64,000 nt of DNA, taken from the NCBI GenBank assembly GCA_905234275.1, contig CAJOHD010000010.1, positions 1 through 64,000 of the forward strand, in the 5' to 3' direction. This DNA comes from an uncultured Bacteroidales bacterium. GTDB lineage: Bacteria; Bacteroidota; Bacteroidia; Bacteroidales; F082. Position 1 is the stretch's first letter. Every line of letters begins with the position of its first letter. Under the pieces are notes generated by a model. It was given only the letters and a program-made list of their open reading frames with translations. It made no database searches and was not told the origin of the DNA. A program made the translations under genes and the position numbers. Positions 46,101-53,825 of the stretch are shown here, one piece after another.

Positions 46101-46693
46101 TCGCTAACCTTTGTCATAGCGATTGTCATGCTTGTGTAAACACGCAATGTCTTTGTTGCAGGGTTGTAAGCAAATGGACGAACCACGATGTTCTGACCAC
46201 GGAAGTCTCTGATGATGTAAGGAGCATCGAGAGTGGTCTGCACTGCTGGCCAGAATGCATTCTGTGAATACATCTCACCGTAGGTGTAAGGAACATCGTC
46301 AGGATTGATCTGACGGCTGATGTTACCCTTTGAAGGAGCAATCTCAATGTTCTCATAATCAACGAATGTTGAGTTTACAACTGTCACATTCATCTCTGCC
46401 ATATCGCCAATCATAACAGGGATGACAGCGTATGGAAGCTGTGGAGCACCTGCTTCAAGCTCAAAGGCCATACCGTCAACTGAAACGACAGCCTGCTTGC
46501 CGTTAGGTGTTGTAACGTTTGTTGTGTAGAAACCGTCAAGATTTACATTGATGACAGTCTCATTCTCTGTTGAAGAGACCAAAGTCTTCTTCATCTTTGT
46601 TGGGGAATCACTTGTGATCCCGTTCCATTCCTGTGCAAATCCGATAAACGAGAACAACAGGAACAAAGCTGTTAGTACTAATGATTTTCTCAT
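43130..46693 (-). CDS. C25 (gingipain-like) cysteine peptidase with T9SS sorting domain, copy 2
   Basis: 1187 residues, signal peptide MRKSLVLTALFLLFSFIGFA. Propeptide to about 215, catalytic domain with IINYCNHGSETSW (His450) and WSVACLNGKFD (Cys483). Then a CARDB-like part, a jelly-roll segment (MEDFESGTFSNDWTFSQTNS ... KLRFYMDNQQKGEW), an Fn3 domain (LVASVDGHDVALTWTASAD) and a sorting domain (VYPNPAESVLNVKANAAF ... QIEKVVIK). From the CARDB-like part on it is nearly identical to peptidase 3, while the catalytic domains differ more. Confidence 0.93.
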   Translation of the reverse strand: MRKSLVLTALFLLFSFIGFAQEWNGITSDSPTKMKKTLVSSTENETVINVNLDGFYTTNVTTPNGKQAVVSVDGMAFELEAGAPQLPYAVIPVMIGDMAEMNVTVVNSTFVDYENIEIAPSKGNISRQINPDDVPYTYGEMYSQNAFWPAVQTTLDAPYIIRDFRGQNIVVRPFAYNPATKTLRVYTSMTIAMTKVSDNGVNQKMARRSNNIKVDPEQKAMYGQRFINFNETSKTYTFDEDYGELLIICADQYMSNLQPLVEWKNKSGRPTTLVSVSTAGGNNIESIKTYVQNFYNDASHNLEFVLLVGEYNDITPKNYGSGSGGTCYSDNYLGKLEGNDDYLEVLVGRFSVNSSADADLQVLKTIYYERDVQAGVEWGNRGMGIGYYGAGSGHYGEDDYQHIDNIRTKLLEYTYGVVTEHHGGSGGDASVATISGTTNEGISIINYCNHGSETSWGVANYSTSNVAALTNDYKLPVVWSVACLNGKFDVGTCFAESWLRANHNGAPTGAVAGMFSFVSQPWIPPMYGQDEMVDILCRRTGHENEPFNHTIGGASLNGSMYVLDMAPGDSYQTFNTWLLFGDPSAVFRTDIPTAMNVTASPSVLMLGMTELELTVDADYAIATLSLNGEILASERVVNGQCTMQFPALSNVGDADLVIVGFNKETYIGTIEVVPAEGAYVTVNDYQMSAPANYGETIDMSVEVKNVGVETTSNVAVALSTESDYLTITSATGTVASLAAGATATVEGFQFAVAENVPDGAMAQIDVTMTSGSDTWTGKIMVNLHAPVVVLEAMNVEDNAVAFSFKNTGSAPFVGGQLTMTSCSPELVFDPEVLVAEDVVEAGQSLPLSVNYTVDSSVEPGTTFEVAYDFTTGLFDISDIFVLSYGAIMEDFESGTFSNDWTFSQTNSWTIVSGGVKGTKCAKSMNEGQSNSDYSATLTVNVVAAGNLTFMYKVSSEQNYDKLRFYMDNQQKGEWSGTVDWTQFSQPVTVGQHTFKWEYHKDSSVNSGSDCAWIDDILFPPTNVLTFIDPATDLVASVDGHDVALTWTASADATSYVVKRNGENIGTVTETAFNDVVNESGTYKYSVYAVNAAGSMSAPVSEFVTVDFTGVEENEVVFGVYPNPAESVLNVKANAAFEYQLINSVGQMVMSGVANGNAELNVSDLNNGVYFLKVIANGNAQIEKVVIK

Positions 46694-46754
46694 AATTTAT
46701 AAAATGGTTTGATAAATAATTTATTTCTTTTAAACCTTTATAATTAATAGCTTG

Positions 46755-46762
46755 CAAAGATA
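46755..46762 (-). promoter_or_regulatory. -7 promoter element of C25 peptidase 2
   Basis: TATCTTTG on the minus strand with a leader of about 60 nt. Confidence 0.55.
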
Positions 46763-46770
46763 TAAAAAAA

Positions 46771-46795
46771 AAGGATGCCGTAAACCGACATCCTT
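46771..46795 (-). terminator. Terminator of C25 peptidase 3
   Basis: On the minus strand AAGGATGTCGG...CCGGCATCCTT-type stem followed by about ten T residues. Confidence 0.8.
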
Positions 46796-46815
46796 AAATA
46801 TTTTTTTGAAAAAGT

Positions 46816-49800
46816 TTACTTAACAGTGATCTTTCTTACGATAACATCACCGTCAGCAATGATTCTCAAGAAGTAAACACCATTGAGTTCGCTCACGTTG
46901 ACAGCTGTTCTGCCGTTGGCGTTGCCGCTCATAACGACCTGACCGAGGCTGTTGACGATCTGATACTCATAGTTGTTTGCATTTGTAACGACATTCAAAA
47001 CACCAGTTGCAGGGTTTGGATATACAGTAACGTTAAGCTCTGTAGTCTCGATGACGCCTGTGAAGTCAACTGTCACCATCACTGAAACAGGAGCTGACAT
47101 TGAACCGTTGGCGTTCATTGCATACACTGAATATTTGTATGTGCCACTCTCTGTGAGAACGTCGCTGAAAGATGTCTCAGTTACATTACCGAGATTCTCA
47201 CCGTCGCGTTTTACAACGTATGAAGCTGCATCAGCTGAAGCAACCCATGTCAAAGCCACATCGTGACCATCAACAGCTGCCTCAAGGTCTGTAGCTGGAT
47301 CAATGAATGCGATAACGTTGGTTGGAGGGAACACGATGTTGTCGATCTTAGCGCAGTCGTCACCGCTGCTCACTGAGCTGTCTTTGTGGTACTCCCACTT
47401 GAATGTGTGCTGACCAGTTGTCACAGGCTGTGTGAACTCTGTCCATGCAACTGAACCTGACCACTCGCCCTTCTGCTGGTTATCCATGTAGAAGCGAAGT
47501 TTGTCGTAGTTGCTTTCTGATGACACAGTGTAATTGAATGTAAGATTACCTGCTGCGAGGACGTTCACTGTAAGTGTTGCTGAATAGTCTGTGCTGTGGA
47601 GACCTTCGTTCATTGACTTAGCGCATTTGCCTCTTCCGCCATCAACGATTGTCCAAGCATTTGGCTGGCTGAATGTCCAATCTGGACCAAACACACCTGA
47701 TTCAAAGTCTTCCTGGATTGAACCGTATGTCAAGACAAAGATGTCTTCGAGGTTAAATTCACCTGTTGTGAATTCGTAAGCGACCTCAAATGTTGTACCA
47801 AGTTCAACTGACTCGTCAACTGAGTAGTTCACTAAAATCTCGATTGATTCACCACCTTCGACGACTTCGGTTAGTGTAACCACATCAGGATCAAACACGA
47901 GGTCTGGTGAGCAGCTTGTGAGAGCCAAAATACCACCATAGAATGGGGCTGTACCTGTATTTGCGAATGTGAATGCAACTTCTGTCTCGCTTGCAACGAC
48001 GCTTTCAAATTCAACGACTGGAGCGTGGAGTGTGATGTTGATATTGGTCTCCCATGTGTCTGTTCCGTCTGTCACTGAAAGTGCGAACTGTGCCTTGGTC
48101 TTGTCAGGAACGTTAGCTGCAACTTCAAACTGGTAACCACCAATTGTAGCGGTTGCCTCTGGATTCAAAGCTGCTGTATTGCCTGTACCATTGAGAATCT
48201 CAACATATTCGTTCTCTGTTGTGAGTGTTGCTGTAAGAGCACCTGATGCCAGTGTACCAACGTTCTTCAAAGTGATGAGCATAGTAACTGTCTCGCCATA
48301 GTTAGCTTGACCACCGCTCAATTCGTATGAGTCAAGAGCTACGTATGCGCCTGTCATTGCTGCACATGGAACTTCAGCAACATAAGGCTGACGCTGTGGA
48401 TGTGTCACAACGATCTTAGCGTTACCGCCTGATGTGATAGGAGTGATCTGGATGTCGGCTGTACCTTCTTCACCGATTTCGCCAGCGCCATAGAGGACAC
48501 CGTCTTTTGAAATACCAACGTATGAACCTGGATCAGCTGAAACTGTGTAGAAGTCCATTCCGATAGGAAGTGTTGGCATGTGTGAAACTGTGTTCTCGAT
48601 AGGATTTGTGTGGAATGGGCAGATAGTACCATCACCGAGGACGTGGTATGACTCCCAGTAGTACTGGTCGCTCACACTACCCTGATAACCGTTAGCGTGA
48701 CCGTAAGCAACTGCGACGTTACCAACGAATGGGATAGCTGAAACGCTGTTGAAGTCATCGCGGAATGTTGCGTCATAAACACCCATAGTTGTCGACTCGA
48801 TTGGAGGCATCTGGTTCATGACGTTTGTGCAGCCTACTCCAAAGTAGTAGTCCTCATACCAGTATGAACTTGGGCATGAGCCGATGTATGCGTAAGCACC
48901 TTTGTTAGGAGCTGTAATCATAGCTTCACCCAAGCACTTGGTTGAATAGCCCCAGTTAGCAGCCAAGCAGCAGTTACCCATTGCGAGGAAGTACTTGTCT
49001 GTGTTTGTCAATGAGTTAGCGTTGCTCACTGAGAATGATGGGTCTGACCAGCTTGTCTCACCACCGTGAGCGGTGTAGTTCACGAAGTTGACACCTGTGT
49101 TCAAGCTTGCGTATGGGTTGTTGTATGGAGTCTGTAAGAACTCGTAAACATTAGCAAAACCATGAGTTGCATTGTAGTAGTAGTTTGTTGCATACTGAAT
49201 GGTTGGCTTACCGATTCTTGGGTTCCATGTGCCATCCCAACCTGCAATGAGAAGAACATTGTCAAGATATGACGGATCTGGCATTGTGTACTGTTCATAC
49301 ATCATACCTTTGTCACGAGCTGCCTCAAATTCTGCAACTGTTTCGCAGGTGAAACGGCTGTGGAACATATCTCCGAAATAGTCGTTTGCACCACCTGCCA
49401 CTGCATAGTAATAAAGGTCGGTAACCTTCTGAGATGCAGCACCTGTCTGTGAAGCTGGAACTTGGCCTGTGTCACCAATGATGATGACGAATGTAGGAGC
49501 CTGACCTGCTGCAACACCTTCATTGTATTTGTTGGTGATGAAAGTCTTGATAGCTGATGCTGATGTTCCGATTTCGTCTGTGTAGTTGACATCCATGTAG
49601 AAACCTTTTTCAGTCTTCCATGTGATCCATGGTTCCATAGCTGTTTCGAACATACGGTTAGCAACAACCAAAACCTTTACTGGCACTGCCCAGAGGTCAG
49701 GGTGCTCATCGTAGATGTCGCGGATAGCTCTTTCGTTGAACAATGTAGCGTAAACTGTTCTGAAATAAGGGCTGTAAGTGTTGACCAAAGTCTGCTCTGT

Positions 49801-50427
49801 GAGCTCGAGGTCAGCATTTTCAAATGTCACTTCGACTTCGATGTCGTTGTAAACACGGATTGTGTTTGCTGAAGCATCGTATCTCACTGCGTTGAGCTGC
49901 AAAGCGCCAACCTGGATACCACGCATCTGTCCCATAACTGTGACCATAGCGAGTGGGAGTTCCTCGTTGAAACCTTTAGCTGCATAAGCTGCCTCGTTGT
50001 AAACGAATTTAGGATCTTTCTCGCTCTTGCTAACTGAAGCCTGGTGAGGATAGATTCTCTCGATACCATAGTCAGCGAGATTGTACTCATTAACTGTGTA
50101 ATTCTTAACTGTCACAACAGGATTTGCTCCAAATGGAACAGCGATAAGTTCACGATTGACCGGAACTTCAGGCTCTCCGATGTTACCACCGAAAACTGAG
50201 TTGTCCATGCTGATGATTGAAAAATCACCTTTTTCTGTAGAAACGAGCTCGCTCTCAATGCTGTTGAATGAGAATGTAGCAGTAAAACCGCTCATTGTCA
50301 CGTTCTGTGCACCCTGAGCTCTTGTTCCCTTAGGTGCAAGGTCAATACGACCCTGAGCAAAAGCCTGGAAGCCAAACATAATGACCACCAATGCCATTGC
50401 TAACTTTCTGAGTTGATTTTTTTTCAT
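46816..50427 (-). CDS. C25 (gingipain-like) cysteine peptidase with T9SS sorting domain, copy 3
   Basis: 1203 residues, signal peptide MKKNQLRKLAMALVVIMFGF then QAFAQ. A longer propeptide than copies 1 and 2 (about 25-235). Catalytic residues: His454 in VNYTAHGGETSW and Cys486 or 487 in LAMGNCCLAANWG, so the usual VACLNG context is changed. The C-terminal CARDB-like, jelly-roll (IQEDFESGVFGPDWTFSQPN), Fn3 and sorting domains (VYPNPATGVLNVVTNANN) closely match copy 2. Exported through the type IX system by inference. Confidence 0.92.
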   Translation of the reverse strand: MKKNQLRKLAMALVVIMFGFQAFAQGRIDLAPKGTRAQGAQNVTMSGFTATFSFNSIESELVSTEKGDFSIISMDNSVFGGNIGEPEVPVNRELIAVPFGANPVVTVKNYTVNEYNLADYGIERIYPHQASVSKSEKDPKFVYNEAAYAAKGFNEELPLAMVTVMGQMRGIQVGALQLNAVRYDASANTIRVYNDIEVEVTFENADLELTEQTLVNTYSPYFRTVYATLFNERAIRDIYDEHPDLWAVPVKVLVVANRMFETAMEPWITWKTEKGFYMDVNYTDEIGTSASAIKTFITNKYNEGVAAGQAPTFVIIIGDTGQVPASQTGAASQKVTDLYYYAVAGGANDYFGDMFHSRFTCETVAEFEAARDKGMMYEQYTMPDPSYLDNVLLIAGWDGTWNPRIGKPTIQYATNYYYNATHGFANVYEFLQTPYNNPYASLNTGVNFVNYTAHGGETSWSDPSFSVSNANSLTNTDKYFLAMGNCCLAANWGYSTKCLGEAMITAPNKGAYAYIGSCPSSYWYEDYYFGVGCTNVMNQMPPIESTTMGVYDATFRDDFNSVSAIPFVGNVAVAYGHANGYQGSVSDQYYWESYHVLGDGTICPFHTNPIENTVSHMPTLPIGMDFYTVSADPGSYVGISKDGVLYGAGEIGEEGTADIQITPITSGGNAKIVVTHPQRQPYVAEVPCAAMTGAYVALDSYELSGGQANYGETVTMLITLKNVGTLASGALTATLTTENEYVEILNGTGNTAALNPEATATIGGYQFEVAANVPDKTKAQFALSVTDGTDTWETNINITLHAPVVEFESVVASETEVAFTFANTGTAPFYGGILALTSCSPDLVFDPDVVTLTEVVEGGESIEILVNYSVDESVELGTTFEVAYEFTTGEFNLEDIFVLTYGSIQEDFESGVFGPDWTFSQPNAWTIVDGGRGKCAKSMNEGLHSTDYSATLTVNVLAAGNLTFNYTVSSESNYDKLRFYMDNQQKGEWSGSVAWTEFTQPVTTGQHTFKWEYHKDSSVSSGDDCAKIDNIVFPPTNVIAFIDPATDLEAAVDGHDVALTWVASADAASYVVKRDGENLGNVTETSFSDVLTESGTYKYSVYAMNANGSMSAPVSVMVTVDFTGVIETTELNVTVYPNPATGVLNVVTNANNYEYQIVNSLGQVVMSGNANGRTAVNVSELNGVYFLRIIADGDVIVRKITVK

Positions 50428-50501
50428 TTTTTTGATTAAATTAAGTTAATATTAAAATGTTAATTCCTTGTCCAAGACAAAATCTTCCTTATTACAAGCT
50501 A

Positions 50502-50509
50502 CAAAAATA
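50502..50509 (-). promoter_or_regulatory. -7 promoter element of C25 peptidase 3
   Basis: TATTTTTG on the minus strand, about 75 bp before the ATG at 50427. Confidence 0.55.
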
Positions 50510-50562
50510 CATATTTTTTTGAAACCTGCTTTCGTTTTTTCAAAATATTTTTTCAAAAATCG

Positions 50563-52155
50563 CTAATTTCCCAGTATTTTATCGTATTCTTTTTTAGAAT
50601 TAATAATCTCGATCGCCTTATCAATCATCTTGTCTTCTTTCGCCACAACTTGATAAAATTTGTCGATATCCCATACGTTTTGCGCAATAATAGCCTTGAT
50701 TCTCAATTGTATCCATTCTGTCGAACGCTCAAACTGCTCATCATTCCACTTCACGCCTTTCTGATCTGCCACCTTCTTGAAATCATCCATCATCGCATCA
50801 TCAACCTTGAATTTTTTGTTGAATTTTTCAAAATCAGGATAATTTTTCTTAATGGTCTCCCTGTTTTTCAAAACATAATCGACGCAGTAGGTGTTAAACA
50901 CCGTTTTTCTTATCAAATCAGTGAGAAGCTTGGTCGAATAAGTGGTGTCAGCCGGCATAAAAATATCTGGCATGATACCGCCGCCGCCATAGACTGTCCT
51001 GCCGCTGGTCAGCGTGTAATACTTAAGAGAATCAGGGAATTGGATGCTGTCGGCATGGTAATATTCGCCATGCTCCAAGCGTTTTGTCATCTCCTTGAAA
51101 TACTCTTCAGAACCTTTTTCATACGAACGCTGGATGCAACGTCCCGTTGGGGTGTGATAACGTGCTGTGGTGAGACGAATCTGCGCACCGTCAGGAAGGT
51201 TGAAAGGCCTTTGTACCAAGCCTTTTCCGAATGAACGGCGACCGATCAAAACTCCCCTGTCCCAATCCTGAATGGCACCCGACACAATCTCACTCGCTGA
51301 GGCACTGCCCTCATCAATGAGAACCACCAGCCTGCCTTCACAAAAATCACCGTTTTTGTCGGTCATGAAGACTTGCTTCGGAGCTCTCAAACCTTCAGTA
51401 AACACTACCATTTTATCCTTTCCAAGAAACTCGTTGCCGAGTCCAAAAGCCGTCTGCAGATACCCGCCGCTGTTGCCTCTCAAATCGAAGATAAGCGACT
51501 GCATCCCCTGATTTTTCAGGTCTTTGAGGGCTTTCTCAAACTCCTCCACCGACTGTTGTGAGAACTTATCAAGTTTGATGTATCCTATTTTCTTGTCAAC
51601 CATGAAATAGGTGTTGATGCTGTTCAACGGAATCTTATCTCTAACAATCTCAAAATCAATAAGTTCCGGGTCATCACCACGCTTGATGCCGAGCAACACC
51701 TTCGTGCCTTTCTCGCCACGCAGATGCTTGGTGACATATTCGTTGTTCACCTTCTTTCCAAACGCGTCTTCGCCGTCGATTTTGACGATTCTGTCGCCTG
51801 CCATGATGCCGACTTTTTCCGACGGACCGCCAGGAACAGCTGAAACGACAAGTATCGTGTCACGCAGAATCTGGAACGTCACGCCTATGCCTTCGAAACT
51901 GCCCACGAGCTCTTCGTTGGCTTTCTGCACGTCCTTAGCAGCGATGTATGCGCTGTGAGGGTCGAGGCTTTTCAGCATCGCTATTATGGCCTCCTCAGTC
52001 AGCTTGGGCATATCAGTGCTGTCAACGTAAAAATTGTCAATGATATACATCGTTGTGGCAAGCTTTTGCGTGGTCTCCGATGGCTTTGCCTTTTGATTTT
52101 GCGCCAAGCATAACTGGCTGATTATTAATAATATTACAAATAAAATCTTTTTCAT
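50563..52155 (-). CDS. S41 family C-terminal processing protease
   Basis: 530 residues with signal peptide (MKKILFVILLIISQLCLA). PDZ domain at about 85-165 (GIGVTFQILRDTILVVSAVP, IMAGDRIVKIDGED), then the S41 core with LRGNSGGYLQTA, catalytic Ser286 in DEGSASASEIVSGAIQD and Lys311 in RSFGKGLVQ. Both residues keep the 25-residue spacing known from E. coli Tsp. It trims or degrades periplasmic proteins from the C-terminus. A degenerate copy of the TGAGATTCCTC repeat lies just upstream. Confidence 0.95.
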   Translation of the reverse strand: MKKILFVILLIISQLCLAQNQKAKPSETTQKLATTMYIIDNFYVDSTDMPKLTEEAIIAMLKSLDPHSAYIAAKDVQKANEELVGSFEGIGVTFQILRDTILVVSAVPGGPSEKVGIMAGDRIVKIDGEDAFGKKVNNEYVTKHLRGEKGTKVLLGIKRGDDPELIDFEIVRDKIPLNSINTYFMVDKKIGYIKLDKFSQQSVEEFEKALKDLKNQGMQSLIFDLRGNSGGYLQTAFGLGNEFLGKDKMVVFTEGLRAPKQVFMTDKNGDFCEGRLVVLIDEGSASASEIVSGAIQDWDRGVLIGRRSFGKGLVQRPFNLPDGAQIRLTTARYHTPTGRCIQRSYEKGSEEYFKEMTKRLEHGEYYHADSIQFPDSLKYYTLTSGRTVYGGGGIMPDIFMPADTTYSTKLLTDLIRKTVFNTYCVDYVLKNRETIKKNYPDFEKFNKKFKVDDAMMDDFKKVADQKGVKWNDEQFERSTEWIQLRIKAIIAQNVWDIDKFYQVVAKEDKMIDKAIEIINSKKEYDKILGN

Positions 52156-52162
52156 ATTTAGT

Positions 52163-52200
52163 CTGAGATTTCTCCACTCCCTTCTGTCGGTCGAAATGAC
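52163..52200. repeat. Degenerate half-copy of the TGAGATTCCTC repeat
   Basis: TGAGATTTCTCCACTCCC...GGTCGAAATGAC resembles one arm of the 97-bp repeat at 11778-11874, without a clear second arm. Confidence 0.45.
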
Positions 52201-52205
52201 GGAAG

Positions 52206-52775
52206 TTAGCTTCTAACTATTTCAAAAGTGTTGTCGTCATTGATTTTGATTATCGTCGATGCCTTCGGTTTCACGATCACGTCATGATACAGGCTGACGA
52301 CGTAATCCGCGGCGTTTTTCATTTTCTCGGAAATATCAATAAAATTTGCCGGTGACGGCTCGCCACTCAGGTTTGCGGAAGTCGATGTTATCGGGTGCCC
52401 GAGGCGTCTGATAACCTCCTTGCAGAACTCGTTGGTTGTCACGCGGACGCACACACTGTTGTCGGCCGAAAGATTTTTTGCCAATCCTTTCGACTCTTTA
52501 TAAATGATACTCAATGGATTATGCGCCGCTTTTATCAAATCTTCCGCTATCGGTGAAGGATTTTTGACGTAATCCTTCAGGCGTTCCACGGAATCAACCA
52601 AGATGATCAGGCCCTTGCCTGCGGGACGGTTTTTTATCTTGAAAATCTTGTCAATAGCCTTCGAATTGGTGGCATCGCAGCCGATTCCCCAGATGGTGTC
52701 GGTCGGATAAATGAAAACTTTGCCTTCCGAAAGCAGCTTCACACATAATTCGACTTCTTCTTCAAAAGTATTCAT
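52206..52775 (-). CDS. L-threonylcarbamoyladenylate synthase (Sua5/YrdC family)
   Basis: 189 residues, a single YrdC domain. Motifs: FIYPTDTIWGIGCDATNSKA, FKIKNRPAGKGLIILV (KxRP), SVCVRVTTNEFCKEVI and ITSTSANLSGEPSP. It makes threonylcarbamoyl-AMP for t6A37 of ANN-decoding tRNAs. The C-terminal Sua5 domain is absent, so it is the short TsaC-like form. Its start overlaps the GT9 stop by 4 bp. Confidence 0.94.
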   Translation of the reverse strand: MNTFEEEVELCVKLLSEGKVFIYPTDTIWGIGCDATNSKAIDKIFKIKNRPAGKGLIILVDSVERLKDYVKNPSPIAEDLIKAAHNPLSIIYKESKGLAKNLSADNSVCVRVTTNEFCKEVIRRLGHPITSTSANLSGEPSPANFIDISEKMKNAADYVVSLYHDVIVKPKASTIIKINDDNTFEIVRS

Positions 52776-53758
52776 AATCTATCTGTAAGTTGTTTAATAT
52801 CAATAAAATAAGCGCAATTAAAATGACCTTTCGGACATTGTTTGTAGCCATGTAACCCACATGGACGGCACTCCAGATTGTTGTTTTCCTCAACAACTAC
52901 TGAGTCTTCCGAAAGCGGTCCGAAACCGAAGTCTGCCACTGTCGAACAGAATATCGCCGTTGTAGGGGCGTTTTGCGAGCTGGCGAGGTGCATTGGCGAC
53001 GAATCGCACACATAATTCATTGCCGCATCACGCATCAAAGCCGCTGATTCCAAGAGATTTAGCTGTCCCGCCAGACTCTCGATGCGTTTTCCTGGCACAT
53101 TGGCAATGATACGGTCACAAATTGCGATATCATCTTTACCGCCAAGGAGATAGACCTTCAAATCGTCAGGGACGAGCTTCAAAAACTCAACCCAACGGTC
53201 TTCAGGAAACTGTTTTGTAAACCACAGCGAACATGGCGCTACACAGATGTATCTCTCTGATTTATAATGTTTTACCTTGTCAAAAATCTCATCACTCGGA
53301 TACAATGCAGGTCGCATCGGCTCATCATCGGTGATATGCGCGATGAGCTTCTGGTTACGGTCAACTTCATGCACGCCTTTCACCCCTATCTGGTGTTTGA
53401 TCTTATGCGTGAAGAAGCAGCTGAACGGGTTCTTGTTGAAGCCCGCCGTCTCTTTCGCCTTGCCGAAAACGGTCACAAATCCTGTAGCTGCATATCGTTG
53501 CACATTGACTATCAAGTCGTAACGCTGCTGGCGCACTTCTTTTAAAATCGAGAAAAGATTCCTGTATTTGTGATTTTTCTTGTCCCACGAATACACCTTA
53601 TTTAAGTACTGATGATTTTTAAAAAGACTCTCATAGCCTTTTTTTATCATCATATCTATCTGACTATCAGGATAATACGAATGAAGTTTCTCCGCAACAG
53701 CTGTCGCGAGAATAACATCGCCAATCGATGCCGTTTGTATCACAAGGAACTTTTTCAT
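52772..53758 (-). CDS. Glycosyltransferase family 9 (heptosyltransferase-like)
   Basis: 328 residues. GT9 features: KKFLVIQTASIGDVILATAV at the N-terminus (R/Q-x-x-x-x-G-D-x-I-L/V-x-T), VAPCSLWFTKQFPEDRWVEF, LLGGKDDI, and YVCDSSPMHLASSQNAPTTAIF. Such enzymes add heptose or other sugars to the LPS core at the inner membrane. The Cys-rich tail (CRPCGLHGYKQCPKGHFNC) is common in Bacteroidota members. Divergent from the VWA-like gene, with -7 boxes only 13 bp apart. Confidence 0.92.
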   Translation of the reverse strand: MKKFLVIQTASIGDVILATAVAEKLHSYYPDSQIDMMIKKGYESLFKNHQYLNKVYSWDKKNHKYRNLFSILKEVRQQRYDLIVNVQRYAATGFVTVFGKAKETAGFNKNPFSCFFTHKIKHQIGVKGVHEVDRNQKLIAHITDDEPMRPALYPSDEIFDKVKHYKSERYICVAPCSLWFTKQFPEDRWVEFLKLVPDDLKVYLLGGKDDIAICDRIIANVPGKRIESLAGQLNLLESAALMRDAAMNYVCDSSPMHLASSQNAPTTAIFCSTVADFGFGPLSEDSVVVEENNNLECRPCGLHGYKQCPKGHFNCAYFIDIKQLTDRL

Positions 53759-53775
53759 GACTTCAAAACAAACTA

Positions 53776-53783
53776 CAAAGTTA
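53776..53783 (-). promoter_or_regulatory. -7 promoter element of the GT9-Sua5 unit
   Basis: TAACTTTG on the minus strand, 17 bp before the ATG at 53758. Confidence 0.55.
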
Positions 53784-53796
53784 CTGTTTTTTTTTG

Positions 53797-53804
53797 TATT
53801 TTTG
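53797..53804 (+). promoter_or_regulatory. -7 promoter element of the VWA-like gene
   Basis: TATTTTTG, 21 bp before ATG at 53826. Confidence 0.55.
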
Positions 53805-53825
53805 CAAAAATTTTTCGCAAATATT

